NCBI GenBank assembly: GCA_900539255.1
Contig: UQBJ01000011.1
Coordinates: 1-52,291, forward strand
DNA: 52,291 bases
Reading direction: 5' to 3'
Source: an uncultured Campylobacter sp.
GTDB lineage: Bacteria; Campylobacterota; Campylobacteria; Campylobacterales; Campylobacteraceae
In this document: positions 51,317 to 52,291 of the stretch, one piece after another
How positions within the stretch are numbered: position 1 is the stretch's first letter
How the letters are laid out: every line of letters begins with the position of its first letter
Notes under the pieces: generated by a model
The model's database searches: none
Seen by the model: only the letters and a program-made list of their open reading frames with translations
What the model was told of the DNA's origin: nothing
Program-made: the position numbers and the translations under genes

Positions 51317-52291
51317 ATGAGCAAAGCAAGCCTAAATGAGTTTTTCGCCACGCACTCTAAGCCCTCTTTGAGCTATAAGGACGATATTTATTTTGACAAA
51401 GATTACGCAAAGCTCTATGGAGAGGCGTTTGAGTTTGAATTTTTGCAAAACGGACACGAATTTAAGTGCATAGGCATAAAAAGCCCTATCGCAAACACTG
51501 AATTTTTCGACTTGCAAAGCCCTTATGGATATAGTGGATTTTACTGCGACACAAATGATGAAAAATTCATCAACCAAGCCTTAAAAGAGCTTAAAAAAAA
51601 GGCATTGAGCGAGCAAATCATCGCCTTTTTCTTGCGCTTTCACCCCTTTGATGAGAATTTGCCCTTTTACAAAGAGCATTTTGACTTTTTCGCCGATGAC
51701 AGACAAATCATTTTAGTGCGGACAAATAGAGCTTTGAGCGAGATTAGGGGCGATTATAGCCCGCGCATAAAAAGCTATGTCAAAAAGGCGCGAAATGAGC
51801 TTGAAATCAGCCTTTGCAAGCCGAGCGAAGCCCCTGAATTTAAGGCTTTGTATGAAAAGACTATGCAAAGAAACAACGCCGATGAGTTTTATTTTTTTGA
51901 TGAAAATTATTTTAAAAAACTCTTTGAATTTGACGGCAGCATAGTGCTGAAAGCAAGTTTTAACGGGCAGGTTTTAGCCTATGCGAACTTTTTTTTGGGG
52001 TGCGATTTTGGCTACTATCATTTAAGTGCGAATTTAAACGAAAAAAACGCTAACGCCGCGCTTTTGGATTATTTTTTTGAGCTGTGTCAAAAGCGTGGCA
52101 TAAGTTTTGCGCTGCTTGGCGGCGGGCTTAGCGATGATGACAATTTATTTTACTACAAGCAACGCTTTTCTACACTTTATGCTGAATTTAACATAGGCGG
52201 TTTGATTTTTGACAAACTCACTTACGGCAAACTTTGCAAGGGCGTAAATTCAAAGCAATTTTTAGCCTACCGCTTTGCTGACACGGGGGGG
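51317..52291 (+). CDS. FemAB/GNAT-like acyl- or aminoacyltransferase, partial (runs off the right edge)
   Basis: The frame is open from ATG 51317 to the last base, at least 325 residues. The C-terminal half shows the FemAB/GNAT signature: VLAYANFFLGCDFGYYHLSA, NAALLDYFFELCQKRGISFALLGGG and DDDNLFYYKQRFS. The middle VRTNRALSEIRGDYSPRIKSYVKKARN fits the substrate-binding part of FemAB-like enzymes. Such proteins transfer acyl or aminoacyl groups to cell-wall precursors or surface sugars. With the methyltransferases upstream, glycan decoration is the likely role. The last visible residues FADTGG come from a G run (52285-52291) cut by the window end, so this gene may also be switched. RBS is poor; coupling to the upstream gene is likely. 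Confidence 0.72.
   Translation, partial: MSKASLNEFFATHSKPSLSYKDDIYFDKDYAKLYGEAFEFEFLQNGHEFKCIGIKSPIANTEFFDLQSPYGYSGFYCDTNDEKFINQALKELKKKALSEQIIAFFLRFHPFDENLPFYKEHFDFFADDRQIILVRTNRALSEIRGDYSPRIKSYVKKARNELEISLCKPSEAPEFKALYEKTMQRNNADEFYFFDENYFKKLFEFDGSIVLKASFNGQVLAYANFFLGCDFGYYHLSANLNEKNANAALLDYFFELCQKRGISFALLGGGLSDDDNLFYYKQRFSTLYAEFNIGGLIFDKLTYGKLCKGVNSKQFLAYRFADTGG

Overview
The window looks like chromosome of a Campylobacter-type member of the Campylobacterota (Epsilonproteobacteria). From memory, several gene blocks match Campylobacter jejuni: ilvA / trmA / NhaC-type antiporter / SDR oxidoreductase; a class-V aminotransferase divergent from a DUF234-like gene and flgS; tpx near a UvrD-like helicase; flaC / membrane protein / prmC / M48 protease; xerH; and ftsW-murG. 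Genes are dense, often overlap by 4-20 bases, and carry long G/C homopolymer tracts typical of phase variation. The outer-membrane proteins with an AEQSG/AEESG mature start and a C-terminal aromatic residue also recall Helicobacter. The species cannot be named from the sequence. Four independent sequences are broken or look broken: a zincin fragment at the left edge, a DUF5989 gene with a stop codon, a glycosyltransferase out of frame at its G tract, and a small exported ORF without a normal start.

Layout. 1-3.3 kb: a decayed metallopeptidase-like fragment and a phase-variable type IIG restriction-modification gene that has absorbed a palindromic repeat in frame. 3.3-9.8 kb (minus strand): ilvA, trmA, an NhaC-type antiporter, a GT9 glycosyltransferase switched off by a C12 tract, and a YdfG-like dehydrogenase. 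9.9-14.1 kb: an AT-rich accessory block with two overlapping DUF262 (GmrSD-like) genes, a perfect 28-bp palindrome and a DUF5989 pseudogene. 14.5-20.9 kb: two tandem NSS transporters, an aminotransferase, a DUF234-like gene and flgS. 21.2-28.2 kb (minus strand): a tightly packed outer-membrane operon of two beta-barrel proteins and two TonB-dependent receptors. Its first gene carries a (TC)16 repeat and its second has a signal peptide split by inserted palindromic repeats. 28.4-36.3 kb: azlCD, tpx, a UvrD-like helicase, an OmpA-domain protein, tRNA-Arg, a YggS-type protein and an Mrr-type restriction enzyme. 36.4-39.8 kb (minus strand): flaC, a membrane protein, prmC and an M48 protease. 40.3-48.2 kb: a small beta-barrel protein, xerH with a dif-like inverted repeat upstream, ftsW-murG, a five-tRNA operon behind a perfect sigma-70 consensus promoter, and a DUF2157/GDYXXLXY pair. 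48.2-49.8 kb: a gene-free tract packed with palindromic repeats and stem-loops. 49.8 kb to the end: two duplicated SAM methyltransferases and a FemAB/GNAT-like gene. The second methyltransferase ends in a G11 tract whose length decides whether it is separate from, overlaps with, or is fused to the third gene. The window stops inside another G run.

Two themes stand out. First, several surface or DNA-modifying genes here are switchable by simple repeats (type IIG enzyme, glycosyltransferase, outer-membrane operon, terminal methyltransferase). Second, a palindromic repeat family recurs in at least six places and twice sits inside a reading frame without breaking it. The defence content (type IIG, paired DUF262, Mrr) is high for 35 kb. 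The paired DUF262 module is the best candidate for a poorly described system.
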